Positions 12,907 to 24,625 of a stretch of DNA of 64,000 bases are shown piece by piece; position 1 is the stretch's first letter, and each line of letters begins with the position of its first letter. The translations under genes were made by a program, and so were the position numbers. A model generated the notes under the pieces. It made no database searches, had not been told where the DNA came from, and worked only from the letters and a program-made list of their open reading frames with translations. The stretch covers positions 748,001 to 812,000 of the forward strand of contig JAQFVV010000152.1 in the NCBI GenBank assembly GCA_028023455.1, read 5' to 3'. Origin of the DNA: Epiperipatus broadwayi (Eukaryota; Onychophora; Udeonychophora; Euonychophora; Peripatidae).

Positions 12907-14639
12907 TTTATTTCCAGAAATCTCATTTATTATAGTCATCTGTTAGTAAAAAATGGATAACTTGGCTTATGGAATGCTGTCTCACAACGTCAACAACAAA
13001 TCCCTGGACTTCTTCAATTGAAAATAAGAATAAATAACTGATATAATTGGAAAATTATATTTATTAACTTCAAATAAGCAGCTGATGTTTATTTTCAAAA
13101 TACAGTAAAATAATTGTTTATTTTTACTTCAAGAAAATATAAATATTAGATTGCAATTTTATGTAAGGATAATTTTTCAACTCAAATAATGCATTCATAA
13201 ACTTATTGGTTAAAGAAATGTAATTTAATTAAAAAAAATAATGAAAATCACATTTAAGAATGATAATCTATTTGTTTTAACAGAGATATGATCAGAATTA
13301 CTGGTATCATGGATTAACATCTATAAATGAATATATTAATTATATATCTCAAATTAATGAAGTAATGAATGCTAATCATCTGGATAAAATTATAACATCT
13401 ATTCAAATGAATTAAATTGCTGATGTAACAAACTATGAATTTGTATCCAGTGCTTAAAGAAATGCATTACGGATTACAAATGCACGATATTTAAATGCCA
13501 TTCATGCCACTCCAGAGTTGTGGATTATCAAAGTAAATATTGAATATAATAAATATCCAAGTGATAAACAATCTTAAAATGTATTAATGTGTTGAATGTA
13601 ACTTACTTGAATCAACAGGTATGATAAATGGAATTTATTAATATTATGCTGTGTCCAGAAAGAATTATAATATTACAAAAATGGAATTAATTGTGCAATA
13701 AACTAATGAATTATTTAATGCACTTTCTCATAATTGATTATTTCTTAGTAAATATTTTAGTTTTTATTAATGTAATAAAGTTTTCCCAGATATTATTATG
13801 CTCAAGTACAGGTATTGTTTTTTATTTAATATTATTGTTGAGATTAAGTGGAATTAAATTTGATTTACTTTAGATTTACGTTGGATAATAAGCCTGCAAA
13901 TGAATCCAGTAAAGTATCTTGAGGTGATATAAATAAACCCAATGTGGTAAATATTATCTAGGTATGCTAAGCTATAATTGTACTTATTTTTCTTAAAAGA
14001 GAAAACTTTTCCAGCATTATTAAGTGAGTTTGATTAATAATTGATTAGTTAGTGAAAAAAATTAATTAAGAACTATATAGAACTTTTATCATTGATCATT
14101 ATGATGATGATGATGAGTATTCTCTAGTATTTGAATTAAGAATTATTTTCTTTGAAATAATAAACAACTTATTCATATTTACTGTTAGTTTCTTCACAAC
14201 ACTGTCTGATAACACACTTTTTGTACCCTAAGTTCAAATTAAATTTTGGAGACATTGAAAATATAACTGATTAGATAAAAAGGTATTGGCTATAGTTTTT
14301 GCTATAAAATATTCCACCAGTATTTGTGTGGATGATCATTTAAGTTTATCATTATTAGGAATTTTTGCAAAAAACAGCCCCTGATTATCTGAGCTTACAT
14401 TGGGTAAATCCACTAGCAGAAAATGATTTGAATTGGAATGGAGACCTCTTCTCAGGGATTCCAATTAAAGATGAACCTATAGTAGCAAGTATAGGAAAAA
14501 ATTATATAGATATTTAATTCAGAAATAATAAATAACTAAACTACTGCTAAATGGATGCTGAAGGACCAAAAATTCCAATAATTCATGATTTGGATAAGGA
14601 AAGTTTGGCCAAATAGTTGACTAGAAATTCTGCATAAAG

Positions 14640-15560
14640 CATTTTGGATACAGAGAGAAAAGTTTTCTTTTTGCAAAAGCTGTATTGTTAAAAAGATAAA
14701 ATTGTTATACCAATTGCAAGCAATGAAAAAAACTAAACTATTACATGAAGATCATTTCAGGGTAGTTCAAGAAAAGATGATGGCCTGGATATATGTATTC
14801 TGGTCAAATATAAATAAACAAATTGAAGAGTATGTAAAAATATATATAATTCATGCTAAACAGTACTCCTGAAAACTATTAAGAAATTTATTGCATGGTC
14901 AAGTGTTACAAATCTTTGAAATAGAGTGCATATGGACCATTGAGGATCATTTGTTCTTATACTGGTGAATGTATATTCTAGGTAGGCAGATTACAAAATT
15001 GTAAAGAGTATGAATACCAAGATATCTCCAAACTATTGAAAATATTTGCTTACCATAGTTATGCAGAAAGTATACTGGCAGATAATAATGTGAAATTTAA
15101 GTTTCCAATGTTTGAAATGTTTCTAAAAGAGTACAGTGTGTGTCATATTTTAACATCATACCATCCTGAATCAAATGAGATCAGAAAATGCATGCAAAAG
15201 TTAAAATTGCACAGGAAAATACCAGTAATTTTAAAATGAAACTAATAGAAATAAGATGGCATTTTTTAGCACTATACTTTATCCAGCTTGACTGGTAAAT
15301 GTCCAGATAAATTGATGTTTGGTCTAAAACTTAAAAATAGACTATCTATGGTGATGCTGAAAGAAAATAATAGAATCGTGGAAATGAATACTTTAAATTA
15401 TGTCAAAGGAGACCCATTTGAAAAATAAAGGAGTTTAAAAAATATCAGTTGCAGAGTAAAATGGTTGAATGTCTATCTATGCATGTGATAGACATGCATC
15501 TAGAAAAATGGAACACTTTATTCGAGTCTCACTCAAATGGAACAATATAAAGTGACTTCT
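14640..15560 (+). pseudogene. Ty3/Gypsy-type integrase remnant
   Basis: Translating around several frameshifts gives EDHFRVVQEKMMAWIYVFWS followed by INKQIEEYVKIY, which fits the zinc-binding HxGxxxMxxxAxxYVWWPGxDxxIExxVxxC region of Ty3/Gypsy integrases. After it comes a catalytic-core segment (open at 15036-15239) with ADNNVKFKFPMFEMFLKEY, then CHILTSYHPESNE, matching the sDNGxxF...GIxHxxTxPYHPxSNG motif. The second Asp is present and the Glu region is degraded. It is broken by many stops and clearly inactive. Candidate gag/RT sequence upstream (13260-14600) is too decayed to assign. Confidence 0.75.
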
Positions 15561-15956
15561 TTGGAAATAATGAGCAACTAAATGATCTGAAAGCAGAAGA
15601 CAACAGCGAAAATACTATTCTATTAAGAAGTTAATCTAATTGTGAGGGATTATTTGTTAAAGGAATTTTTCTGTTAGTTAACACTAATATTTGGCAGATA
15701 TCACCCCCCCCCCCACATTGTTTTAAAGGTAAGCAGAGCCAGTATGTGAAAAAGCAGGGCTTGGTGTGATGGGTTCATTTGTGTGTGTGGAGGGGGTATT
15801 CTTTTCATTAAAAATTGTATTTATTTTCAATCAGAATTCATTATGAGTAAAAATATGCATGAAAATAAAATAGAATATTTTATTTACTCAAATATTGAAT
15901 CAATAAAATTTCACAAATTGATACTTACACTTAAAATTTATAAAAAATTACTTAAT

Positions 15957-16580
15957 AAACAGGCAAACTCTCCATACAGTGGTGCCACTCAGTGCAAGCC
16001 AGACTAATCAATGTATGCCAGAAGGCTTGTGTATAAAATACCAATCTATTGCCTACTCATCCAATATCCCCAGACTAGTTTCTGACTTATGGCCTTCATC
16101 AGCAAGGAGCCTTAGATCTGAGAGCACTGCACCTAGATCTTAGGATCTAATGCAACCCTCCAGCAGCCACCTTTTATCTCTACTTAACTACAAAACTATG
16201 AGAATAAAATTGAAAACACAATATTTTCAATGTAAACTCATTAGCTTATATAGTCATATAGGTCTGAACTCAGTTCAATACCCATACATTTTGGTGTCTT
16301 TGGTTGTTTAATAACTATAACTACTACTGTACCTAAATCCTAAGATGTAAATGCAGTGCTCTCAGATCCAAGGCTCCTCACTGATGAATGCCACAAGCCA
16401 GAAACTAGTCTGGGGATATTGGATGAATAGGCACTAGATAGGGATTTTTTTGCACAAGCCTTCTGGCATTCCTTGATTACTCTGGCTTGCACTTAGTGGC
16501 ATTACTGTATGGAGAGTTTTGCCTGTTTAATAACAGTTTTAAGCAAGCATAAGAAATGGTGATCATGTAATGTTTGGTGT
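15957..16580. repeat. Foldback element, family B, copy 2 (largest)
   Basis: Starts AAACAGGCAAACTCTCCATA and ends TATGGAGAGTTTTGCCTGTT near 16530, followed by AGCAAGCATAAGAAATGGTG and ATCATGTAATGTTT. The arms contain GCCACTCAGTGCAAGCCAGA and CCAGAAGGCTTGTG. Inside, the block with CCCAGACTAGTTTCTGACTT / GCTCTCAGATCCAAGGCTCC also appears in both orientations, so the inversion extends well past the termini and a unique middle of about 200 bases remains. Confidence 0.8.
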
Positions 16581-16828
16581 TTTTTTTTTTATTATTTATA
16601 AGTTATGAATACAACTTTGTGCAATTTTATTGAATCAATATTAGTGCAAAAATTATATATTTTTTTAATGTTTTATTGCAAATCAATTAATATTATTGGC
16701 ATAATTTAATCTATTTGTGAGTTCTCATTCAATAGACAAAATTTCTAATAAAAAGAATCATTCATGTCCTAAGCTGATTTTACATTAATATGATGAGAAC
16801 CAACTAGAACATTGCAAAACATTTGCTT

Positions 16829-17030
16829 GGCTTTGGGTTGGTATTTTTAGATCTAGTGTCTGAACCTACCCTGGCACCTTGCTTAGGAGTGCTAAAGCAT
16901 GAAACCATGGTCAGTGGTTGGGGGGGGGGGTTCCTGATAGAGATATTCTAAATGCTAGCTTTGGCTAAGCATTTATCACAAAGCTTGTTGAGGAATTGGA
17001 AATATTCATTGTTTATTTAATATACACATC
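16829..17030. repeat. Dispersed repeat, family E, copy 1
   Basis: GGTTGGTATTTTTAGATCTA, then GTGTCTGAACCTACCCTGGC, GCATTTATCACAAAGCTTGT and TCATTGTTTATTTAATA match, with divergence, the sequence at 40955-41160. A run of 10 G lies at about 16920. No coding content is seen. Confidence 0.65.
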
Positions 17031-17654
17031 GTACATAACTGAAACTCTCCACCATTGCAAAATTACTGCTTCTACAATTGTATTACTTTACATGTGATAG
17101 TCATTGTAATCCTCATCAATTACAGAGTTATGACAAATTTAGCAAAGTGCTAAATGTTTTATTTTTGATTCTCACAAATCATGCAAGCCTAAACTCCTGT
17201 GCCATTGTACCATTTACATTACTCATGTGCTGGCTTTGAAGATAAGTAATAAAACCTATTTTCAAAATTTGAATTCCGCTTGGCTTCTGATGGCTACAGT
17301 GTTATTATTGATATATATATGTTGATACGAAGATTTTCACAGGTTGCATATATAAAAGACATATTTTACAGGTTCATCTGTGTTAAAAATTTTAAATATT
17401 GATATACTGACATTTTGACTTGATCACACAAGTCATCCACTAGGTGATAAAAGTAGAAAGACGATTGTAGAGGCGCTACAATCACTGATTTGAAAAAAAA
17501 AAACGTTAAAGTTTCACCGATAGCAAAAATGTTAAATTAAGAATGCTTTTTAAAAAAATCTTTCCAAATAGGAGGAAGTTTGCATGTATCATCTCACTTA
17601 TTGATACAATCTGGCCTTTATATATATATAGTATAATGATTATAAACTTATTAC

Positions 17655-17666
17655 AAATGAGTCTTA
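17655..17666. repeat. Left 12-base flanking direct repeat
   Basis: AAATGAGTCTTA, repeated exactly at 18557-18568, flanks the tandem-and-inverted element between them and is read as its target-site duplication. Confidence 0.75.
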
Positions 17667-18556
17667 ATTACGATAGAATGACAGCCTGTTAAGCTAATTG
17701 CGCAGACGCTGTGAGAATGTTATTAATAAATAAATACCTTCGAACAACCACATGATATAGTATTTATATAAGAGTAAAAAGGAATCCTCTTACTCTTACG
17801 ACTCAAATGTTTATATATGAGCAAATCTAAAGTAGTTGTAACGAAGGCGTGACTACATAATAGTCACTTTAAATTACTATATATAATGTCTGTATGAATG
17901 ACGCCAATGAAATTTTCTAGAATTTACTAAACGCCACTCTAAACGAAACTAAATCATATACATAAATAAGCATTTATTTTATAACGTCTTGCGTGCGATT
18001 ATAATTACGATAGAATGACAACCTGTTAAGCTAATTGCGCAGATGCTGTGAGAATGTTATTAATAAATGAATACCTTCAAACAACCACATGATATAGTAT
18101 TTATATAAGAGTAAAAAGGAATCCTTTTACTCTTACGACTCAAATGTTTATATATGAGCTGTCATTCTATCGTAATTATAATCGCACGCAAGACGTTATA
18201 AAATAAATGCTTATTTATGTATATGATTTAGTTTCGTTTAGAGTGGCGTTTAGTAAATTCTAGAAAATTTCATTGGCGTCATTCATACAGACATTATATA
18301 TAGTAATTTAAAGTGACTATTATGTAGTCACGCCTTCATTACAACTACTTTAGATTTGCTCATATATAAACATTTGAGTCGTAAGAGTAAGAGGATTTCT
18401 TTTTACTCTTATATAAATACTATATCATGTGGTTGTTCGAAGGTATTCATTTATTAATAACATTCTCACAGCGTCTGCGCAATTAGCTTAACAGGCTGTC
18501 ATTCTATCTAATTATAATCGCACGCAAGACGTTATAAAATAAATGCTTATTTATGT
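17667..18556. mobile_element. Tandem-plus-inverted foldback element built from a 337-base unit
   Basis: A 337-base unit starts ATTACGATAGAATGACAGCC at 17667 and restarts at 18004 (ATTACGATAGAATGACAACC). The second, incomplete unit runs to 18159. From 18160 the sequence turns around: 18160 to about 18511 is the reverse complement of 17667-18020, and about 18512-18556 begins a further reversed unit. The result is a hairpin with arms of about 350 bases and a 139-base loop that is itself a partial direct copy. The unit has small hairpins (GTGACTACATAATAGTCAC; TAAGAGTAAAAAGGAATCC with TTACTCTTA) and no open frame. Twelve-base direct repeats flank the whole. I do not recognise the family. Confidence 0.85.
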
Positions 18557-18568
18557 AAATGAGTCTTA
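18557..18568. repeat. Right 12-base flanking direct repeat
   Basis: AAATGAGTCTTA, identical to 17655-17666. Confidence 0.75.
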
Positions 18569-18673
18569 AAAAAAAGTAAACTAATTTCAATTTAAAATTC
18601 ATATTGTACTAATAATTAATAAAGCAAGTCATATATAACATGACATTACTTTTATGAGCTTGTAATTACAAAA

Positions 18674-18793
18674 ATGCACATAGAGAGCGTACCAATAGCT
18701 CTAACAAGCTCGTAAATTAACAAGTGCGGTTAATTAACCGCACTTGTTAATTTACGAGCTTGTTAGAGCTATTGGTACGCTCTCTATGTGCAT
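18674..18793. repeat. Perfect 120-base palindrome without spacer
   Basis: The arm ATGCACATAGAGAGCGTACC...GTGCGGTTAA is followed immediately by its exact reverse complement; the centre is GGTTAA/TTAACC between 18733 and 18734. No mismatch was found over 60 base pairs. It is less A+T-rich than its surroundings. CATATTGTACTA occurs at 18600-18611 and again at 18791-18802, so a 179-base insert (18612-18790) containing the palindrome may have its own 12-base target duplication. Confidence 0.95.
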
Positions 18794-19025
18794 ATTGTAC
18801 TAAGCATGCATTTAACAGAACACTGCCAGAATCCTAGCATTGTCTTATTTTGCATTGAAAAGTTGCACTCTTAATATATTTTGTGATGAAATGTTTAAAC
18901 CGAACAAAAATTATTCTCATTTTGAAAGTAAAATAATATCATGCCATATAAAATGTAGATAGAGATGATATAATGAGATGCAAAATAAAAGAGTACAAAT
19001 TAGGGATTAGAACCAACAAATCATT

Positions 19026-19075
19026 AAGCATCACATGATCACCATCTCATATGGAGAGTTTTGTCTTGTTTAGAA
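19026..19075. repeat. Fragment of family B foldback
   Basis: CATCACATGATCACCATCTC is followed directly by TATGGAGAGTTTTGTCTTGT. These are the tail and the terminus of the family B elements brought together, with the interior missing. It looks like a deleted copy or a very short derivative. Confidence 0.6.
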
Positions 19076-20766
19076 CCAACAAAGTTAAAAATCCAGGTTG
19101 CTTAAACATTTTTGCTTTATAGGTACTTATTTTTTGTATTCTTTAAACACCTGCTGACTTCAAAATCATTCGCCTGAAGAGAAATATTAAAAAATAAAAT
19201 GAGAAACTCTTGGCAGATAATAAATTTTAAAAAATAATAATTTTAAAGCCAATATCATTTTGTTCATCAAGAGCTAATATTTAAATTTATAATTATTATA
19301 TATAAAAGCTAACTTTGACAGAAATGTATTGCATCGAAAACATAAGCAATTTTAAATCCTAGGGTCATAATAATTGTCCACACACTCCTGTATAATCAAC
19401 AACAGCTTATTATATTTATATTTCAACTATTTTAAAAAAATATATAAAATTTTGACACATAGCAGAAGGAAGTTGAAACTTTGAATAAAAGATAATGCGT
19501 ATATAAATAATGAAAATTATATCAATCTATCAATAGTCTTTGATATTTAAGATATATGGAGTTAAAAGATGTATTAATTTTTGGCTTGAGAAAATTTGAT
19601 TCATAATTTATGCATTTATTAATAAACTATAATTTTCAACAATGTATGCTAGAAAATTCATCATTTGTAGGCACGCACGCACACATAAATGTATATTATA
19701 ACAATTGTGTTTAGGATCACAAAGCAGAAAAATAAACGCAGATTGCTTTGGTTGAGAAATCGTAATAAATTAGCAAATTAATGCAACTTTAAATAAATAT
19801 ATCAATATTCCCTTACATAGTCAAAAAAATTTACTTAATAAATAAAAATATAAAGTAATAAATAGTTTAGTTAATGGATGAGGGGTATGTCTGTCCTAAC
19901 ATACAAATGTATTGGTGAAGCTTAAATAACCATTTATTTCAATAAAAATGAGCAAAGTAATGATTTATAAAGATCAATTGTTACAACACATATACTAGGT
20001 ACTTTATCTTCAAAAATCAAACCCTCTTTTGATAGAAGCAAAGGGAAGCAGGATTTCTTACAAATATAACAGCTTCAATTTGTAGAGTTCGTTTTGATCA
20101 ATCCAAGATGTAAAGATAAAATATTTTGGGTTAAAATTTGAACTTATTATGTTTCATTTTGTAAATGCAAAAGTATAGTTTAAAATCATTCGTGAAGCAA
20201 TTTGGTCTTTAAAAGATTATGAAATACTTATTTTTGCTTTTACTACTTTAAATAACGTTTCACATAATTTATGCAATTTATAAATTATTAATATGTAAAA
20301 AAAATCTGATGAAAAGTCAAACAGTTTTGAAACAAGATTTGATAATTATACCATATTTTAAATCTGTTATAGAGATTATATTGCTTTAATATTTTCATTA
20401 ACATTTATAAAAAAAAAAGCATTTCTCTTTTCTCTATTCTTGAGAATTTAATTGCCATTCCCAGATAGAGCAATTGAATTCCTATATCCAGAATGGGCTA
20501 GGAATTGAATTGCACTATTATTTACTAACCATTAATACTCAGCTTATAAAACAAGGCGTCGGAACAGAGAAGTAAGAACTGCTTTTGCTTATAATTATCT
20601 ACTATATTAATTGTTTTTTATAATTATATTGTATATATATTTTATTCTTTCTATCTTCAAAATTATATTTAAATATTAATTTATAGACAGATAAAATAAT
20701 ATGAAAATATATCTGCAGAGATTTTTTTTTTCCAATCTTCAATTTATATGGATTTAAATGCGTTGT

Positions 20767-20870
20767 CTTTTTTTCATATGTCATCGGCCGGAAGGCGAAC
20801 CCGCAACAACCATCTGCAAACAATTGCTTGCAAGGCGGCTGCGCTGACCTCTCTGCTAACAACGCTTGAC
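20767..20870 (-). mobile_element. tRNA-derived SINE, copy 1
   Basis: On the - strand it reads GCGTTGTTAGCAGAGAGGTC (box A-like) and later GCGGGTTCGCCTTCCGGCCG (box B-like), ending GACATATG followed by an A tail (T-run at 20767). The flanks AAATGCGTTGT (20756-20766) and AAATGGGTTGT (20871-20881) differ by one base and are the target-site duplication. It is about 100 bases, essentially a tRNA-like body plus tail. Confidence 0.88.
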
Positions 20871-21012
20871 AAATGGGTTGTTTATTTGTGGATATTTTGT
20901 CTTAAAATTATCATGCATTTTGATAATTTTTTTCCTTAATTTTAGTTTTAAAATTACTAAAGTATTTTATCCATTTAAGTAATTTTTTTTCTTTGTGTGT
21001 GTGTTTTAATAG

Positions 21013-21077
21013 TCATTTTTAAAGCAGTTAATAGAAATGAAACCTGAGTGGTCAACCAGTGCTGGAGACGATGATAT
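21013..21077 (+). CDS. NOS: Nitric oxide synthase, exon (end of FMN-domain core)
   Basis: This 65-nt exon encodes 21 codons plus two bases, beginning SFLKQLIEMKPEWST and ending GDDD. The acceptor is ...TTTTAATAG before 21013 and the donor is GTAAGT at 21078. The segment FLKQLIEMK lines up with the F-x-x-x-L-M-E-M-R stretch that follows the NGDPPENGE motif in other NOS enzymes, so the missing upstream exon should end near that motif. The exon ends in phase 2 (AT), and the next exon starts with C, which restores an Ile codon. It is short and was identified by frame continuity with the following exons as well as by similarity. NOS makes nitric oxide and citrulline from arginine; this part belongs to the electron-transferring reductase half. 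An alternative acceptor (CAG ending at 21025) would shorten it by four codons in frame. Confidence 0.75.
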
Positions 21078-22241
21078 GTAAGTAATAAATTTGCTTAACC
21101 CCTTATTTTTTTTACTCTTTATACACCCATGGGCATATACGCCCACAATTAATAAATACTCTTCCATATCTCAAACACACATATATGAATATGCTGGCGG
21201 AAAAAATGTCATTTAACCTCTTGAATAATTTTAATCGACCAGATTTTATCAGCTAGGTTAATACTTATATGAAAAAAAAAACTTATGAAATTAGCTGTTA
21301 TTTTGTTACTATTTTGTATTTTAATAACATATATTTTAGAAAATTACCTTATTAGTATCTTTTTAAAATTGTATACCTATTTACAAGAATCATTAAAATA
21401 AATAATAATACTTTCTTTTATATTAAAAGTTATATATATAATTTTTGATATAGACTTTGAAATTAATAAAATATAAATGTCTATTAATGACATTGTTATC
21501 CCATGAATATGATATAATAAAAATATATTGAAAGCATGCTAGGCAGTAAGAAAGCTAAATAGTATTTAAAAAGTACTTTTTCTGTATGTGTTTTCATTTT
21601 ACCAGATATTACTTTGGCTCAGAAAACAAAAAAAATAGTAACAATTACGACACTCATATGCTACATTTCTTAAATCTTTTTTTTTAAACTTTTATTCATG
21701 TAAAAAATGATTTTATGGTTTTAAAATATTAAAATTAATGTACGATCTTCTATAAAATTTAGTTATAAATAATGGAAAGCAGCAATGTATATTTGAAAGA
21801 CTCTACAGAGTTTAGCCTTACTATTCGAGATCTGGTTAACAGATATGTATTTTAGAAGCTATTAGAGTAGTTTTGGTCTGTATATGTATATTTTACTATT
21901 GAGTATACATTTATTGTAAAATATTAAACCATTTCACATTAAAATAATGAAATAAAAATTTGAAAATATGGAGCATATCAAATATGTAAAAATTAGCATT
22001 CCTGTATTTATTATTTCATTAAATTTAAAATCCTAAATATTTATAATTCTTTTATTGATTTTATTATTAAAATAAATTCTAACAGGAAAAATTAATACAA
22101 TAAATGCTTAAAATAAATATTAATCATTTTAACATTTTTGTTATATAAATATTTATTACATTTAATAATAAGTAACTCTTATCATTATGAATATAATTTT
22201 ATTATCATTTTAAAAAAATAGGCAAAAGTTTTACCCATTTT

Positions 22242-22326
22242 TTTTTCCGTATGTAATAGCATCGGTCAGAAGGCGACCTGCAGCAACCGTCTGCGCTGAC
22301 CTCTCGGCTAACAATGCTTGACCATC
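22242..22326 (-). mobile_element. tRNA-derived SINE, copy 2 (internally deleted)
   Basis: On the - strand it starts GGTCAAGCATTGTTAGCCGA and has box B GCAGGTCGCCTTCTGACCG, but lacks the middle TTGCAAGCAAG part. It ends with an A tail. The direct repeats TACCCATTTT at 22232-22241 and 22327-22336 flank it. Confidence 0.87.
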
Positions 22327-23602
22327 TACCCATTTTATTTGTGTTATTATTATATTGTACAAGTTTTAAAATATTAAACTAAAAAATTAATTTTATCATT
22401 TTTTAATAATGCTTGTATATAAATTAGGATAAAAGATGTCACTAACAATAAATACTTTAAAATATTATTTATAATTGTTTAAAGTTATGTAGTGACCACA
22501 ATTTTTTTACACTTCATCTTTCATTAATATTCATTTTCAATGTTAGATCTGGTACTATTCTCTTCTCAATATATTATTTGAATTTCTATTTTGTTTAAGT
22601 TCTTTACATCCATTTCTTGGAATGGAAATATTGTTAGACTCATTTATACTTGTATTAAGATGATTATATTATACATTTTGATTGGATTTGTTATGTAATC
22701 TGTATAATTTTAGTTCTACTTCTCTAATCTCATTTATATTCTATCTACTATTCATTATTCATACATTATTCAATTTTATTTGTTAATTTCTATAATCCTA
22801 TAAGGATTTACTTCTTTTCTTTTACTCTGTAATTCTATTATTAGTGCCAATTTCCTTTTAATGTTAAGATTAGATTTATTTCAGTTAAATAATAATTACC
22901 TGAGCAATACTTTCAACCTAGAAGGTCATATACATGGTTCACAGACTTGTCAGCTCTTTATTTTATATCTTTCATTGCTAAATGCATTATTATATTTTTG
23001 AATTATTTCAATATTTGTATCAAAGTATATACAATTTTAAACAGCATTGCTTGAATATGTTTAAATACTGAAAAAGTAAATGAAAAACTATAAAAACCAA
23101 TCCATGAAATGCAAATAAATTAATCAATGCAACATGATTGTTCTTTAGATTATTATATTTAATTAGAAAACTTAATATTGTACTTCTTTAGTCTGTTTTT
23201 GATGTCAGAATCTCTCTTGAAAACCTGGTTCAAATTTACCATTACATCATTTATTATATATTAACTTTACTTGCTCATCAAATAAAAATATGCCTTTATA
23301 ATAGTAAATACATACAATTCTTTAAAAAATTATTGGCTCCAATCATTGTGTGCAATACATTTTAATATAGCTCTAAATTGCATTAAAAATTGATAACTTT
23401 CTCTGAAATATTTATGCATCTAAAATAACTACCTTTGTTAATTGCCTTAGAATACTGCTAATAATTTACACAAATATAACAGCCACAAGACTTACATTAA
23501 TGGTAATTGATTTAGTGTCAAATAACAAATATTCAATAATATAACATTCAAATATGAATTTGTTTTCTACATTACAGGCTTTTTCATATCTACTTTATTA
23601 TA

Positions 23603-23903
23603 TGTAATATATAGTGAATTTGAACTCAGACTTTCACATGGCCCTCAACCATCATGCTATCTCACACTGCTGATACACTTGATCACACATATTTTGAAAA
23701 GATAATATAATCACCAATATACATATTTTGTGCTAAACCAACACTCATCAGTTGGTCTAGATTATTATCTCCACATACATATATACAATCAAAGCCCAGA
23801 TTACGAGTGAAGTGGTTTTAAGCCTGTCCATTAAAGTATGAAGATTGGATATCTTGAGGGTCATGTGAAAGTTTGAGTTCAACACCCTATATATTAAAGA
23901 TAA
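23603..23903. repeat. Inverted-repeat element (MITE-like), about 300 bases
   Basis: The left end TATATAGTGAATTTGAACTC AGACTTTCACATGGCCCTCAA is matched in reverse complement by TTGAGGGTCATGTGAAAGTT TGAGTTCAACACCCTATATA at the right end. The arms are about 45 bases with a few mismatches, and the interior is about 200 bases with no coding capacity. A TA target or terminus is plausible but cannot be separated from the AT-rich flank. Confidence 0.75.
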
Positions 23904-24059
23904 TATTCAGAAACTTGAAAAAATGTACATTGATTTTGCAATCTTTATAGTGAGCTTTCTTAAAATTGATCATACATTTTTAAAAATAAAAATTATATAG
24001 CTAAAAATATTAGGACAGGATGGACAAATAATAAAAATGTTGAAAAATTAATAGGTAAT

Positions 24060-24350
24060 TATAAAATAAGAGATGATATGAAATATAAAAAAGGAAGTGT
24101 ATATGTTTCTTGTGTAAACGTTATATGGTTTATTTTGGACATACAAGGAAACAATTAGATAAAAAAGCAAATGAACATAATGCATTTACTAGAACAGAGA
24201 TTAAATTTGTCTTATATTAATTATCTAAAATATAGTCATAAAATAGATTATGCAAAAAATATAAAACCTTTAAACTATATTAAAGAACCTAATAAAAGGA
24301 AAATATATAAAACCAATTATATCAAACATAATTGCATGAATATATATATA
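24060..24350 (+). pseudogene. Penelope-like element, GIY-YIG endonuclease remnant
   Basis: With one frameshift, translation gives GSVYVSC...C...VYFGHTRKQLDKKANEH, then AFTRTEI, SHKIDYAKNIKPLNYIKEPN and KRKIYKTNYIK. VY-x-x-x-C...C-x-x-x-Y-[I/F]-G-x-T-x-R-x-L-x-x-[R/K]-x-x-E-H followed by S-H-x-I-[D/N]-[F/Y] is the layout of the GIY-YIG nuclease domain at the C-terminus of Penelope-like retroelements. The reverse transcriptase part is not visible upstream. The foldback at 24455-24625 directly downstream fits the 3' terminal repeat of such an element. Confidence 0.7.
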
Positions 24351-24454
24351 TATATATAACATCAATTAATTTAACTAATACTTAGAAGTTTATTATTCTT
24401 ATATCTTCTTTACTTTTTTAATTTATCTTCATATATTCATATGTATTTAAAAAA

Positions 24455-24625
24455 ATTCATTATCTCCTCTTATACACTTCAATGCAATCTTTTTTTACAA
24501 TTCCTTTTTTATTTTCCTTACAGTTTCAACTGTTTGCTTACAGTTTCGATTATCAGGACAGTCAAAACTGTAAGCAAAATAAAGAAACAGATTACATTAA
24601 AGTGTGTAAGAGGAGATGATAAAAA
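24455..24625. repeat. Foldback, family C, copy 1 (3' repeat of the Penelope remnant)
   Basis: The left arm ATCTCCTCTTATACACTTCA...TTACAGTTTCAACTGT is mirrored by AGTTTTGACTGTCC-type sequence and CATTAAAGTGTGTAAGAGGA GAT at the right. The other family C members are near 31000 and 34230. The hammerhead-like core is mostly deleted in this copy (CTGATAATCGAAAC on the - strand). Confidence 0.75.

Larger units (their letters stand above)
1..21012. other. Presumed upstream NOS intron or flank, repeat-filled
   Basis: No cellular exon was found here by reading for NOS motifs (for example the NGDPPENGE segment or the FMN phosphate loop). The stretch holds the repeats listed separately. Parts with nothing recognisable beyond A+T-rich sequence include 1-670, 840-1440, 2150-3240, 3560-6230, 8188-8667, 12700-13250, 17040-17650 and 18810-20750. 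Because the exon at 21013 starts in phase 0 in mid-domain, at least the part adjacent to it must be intron. Confidence 0.6.
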
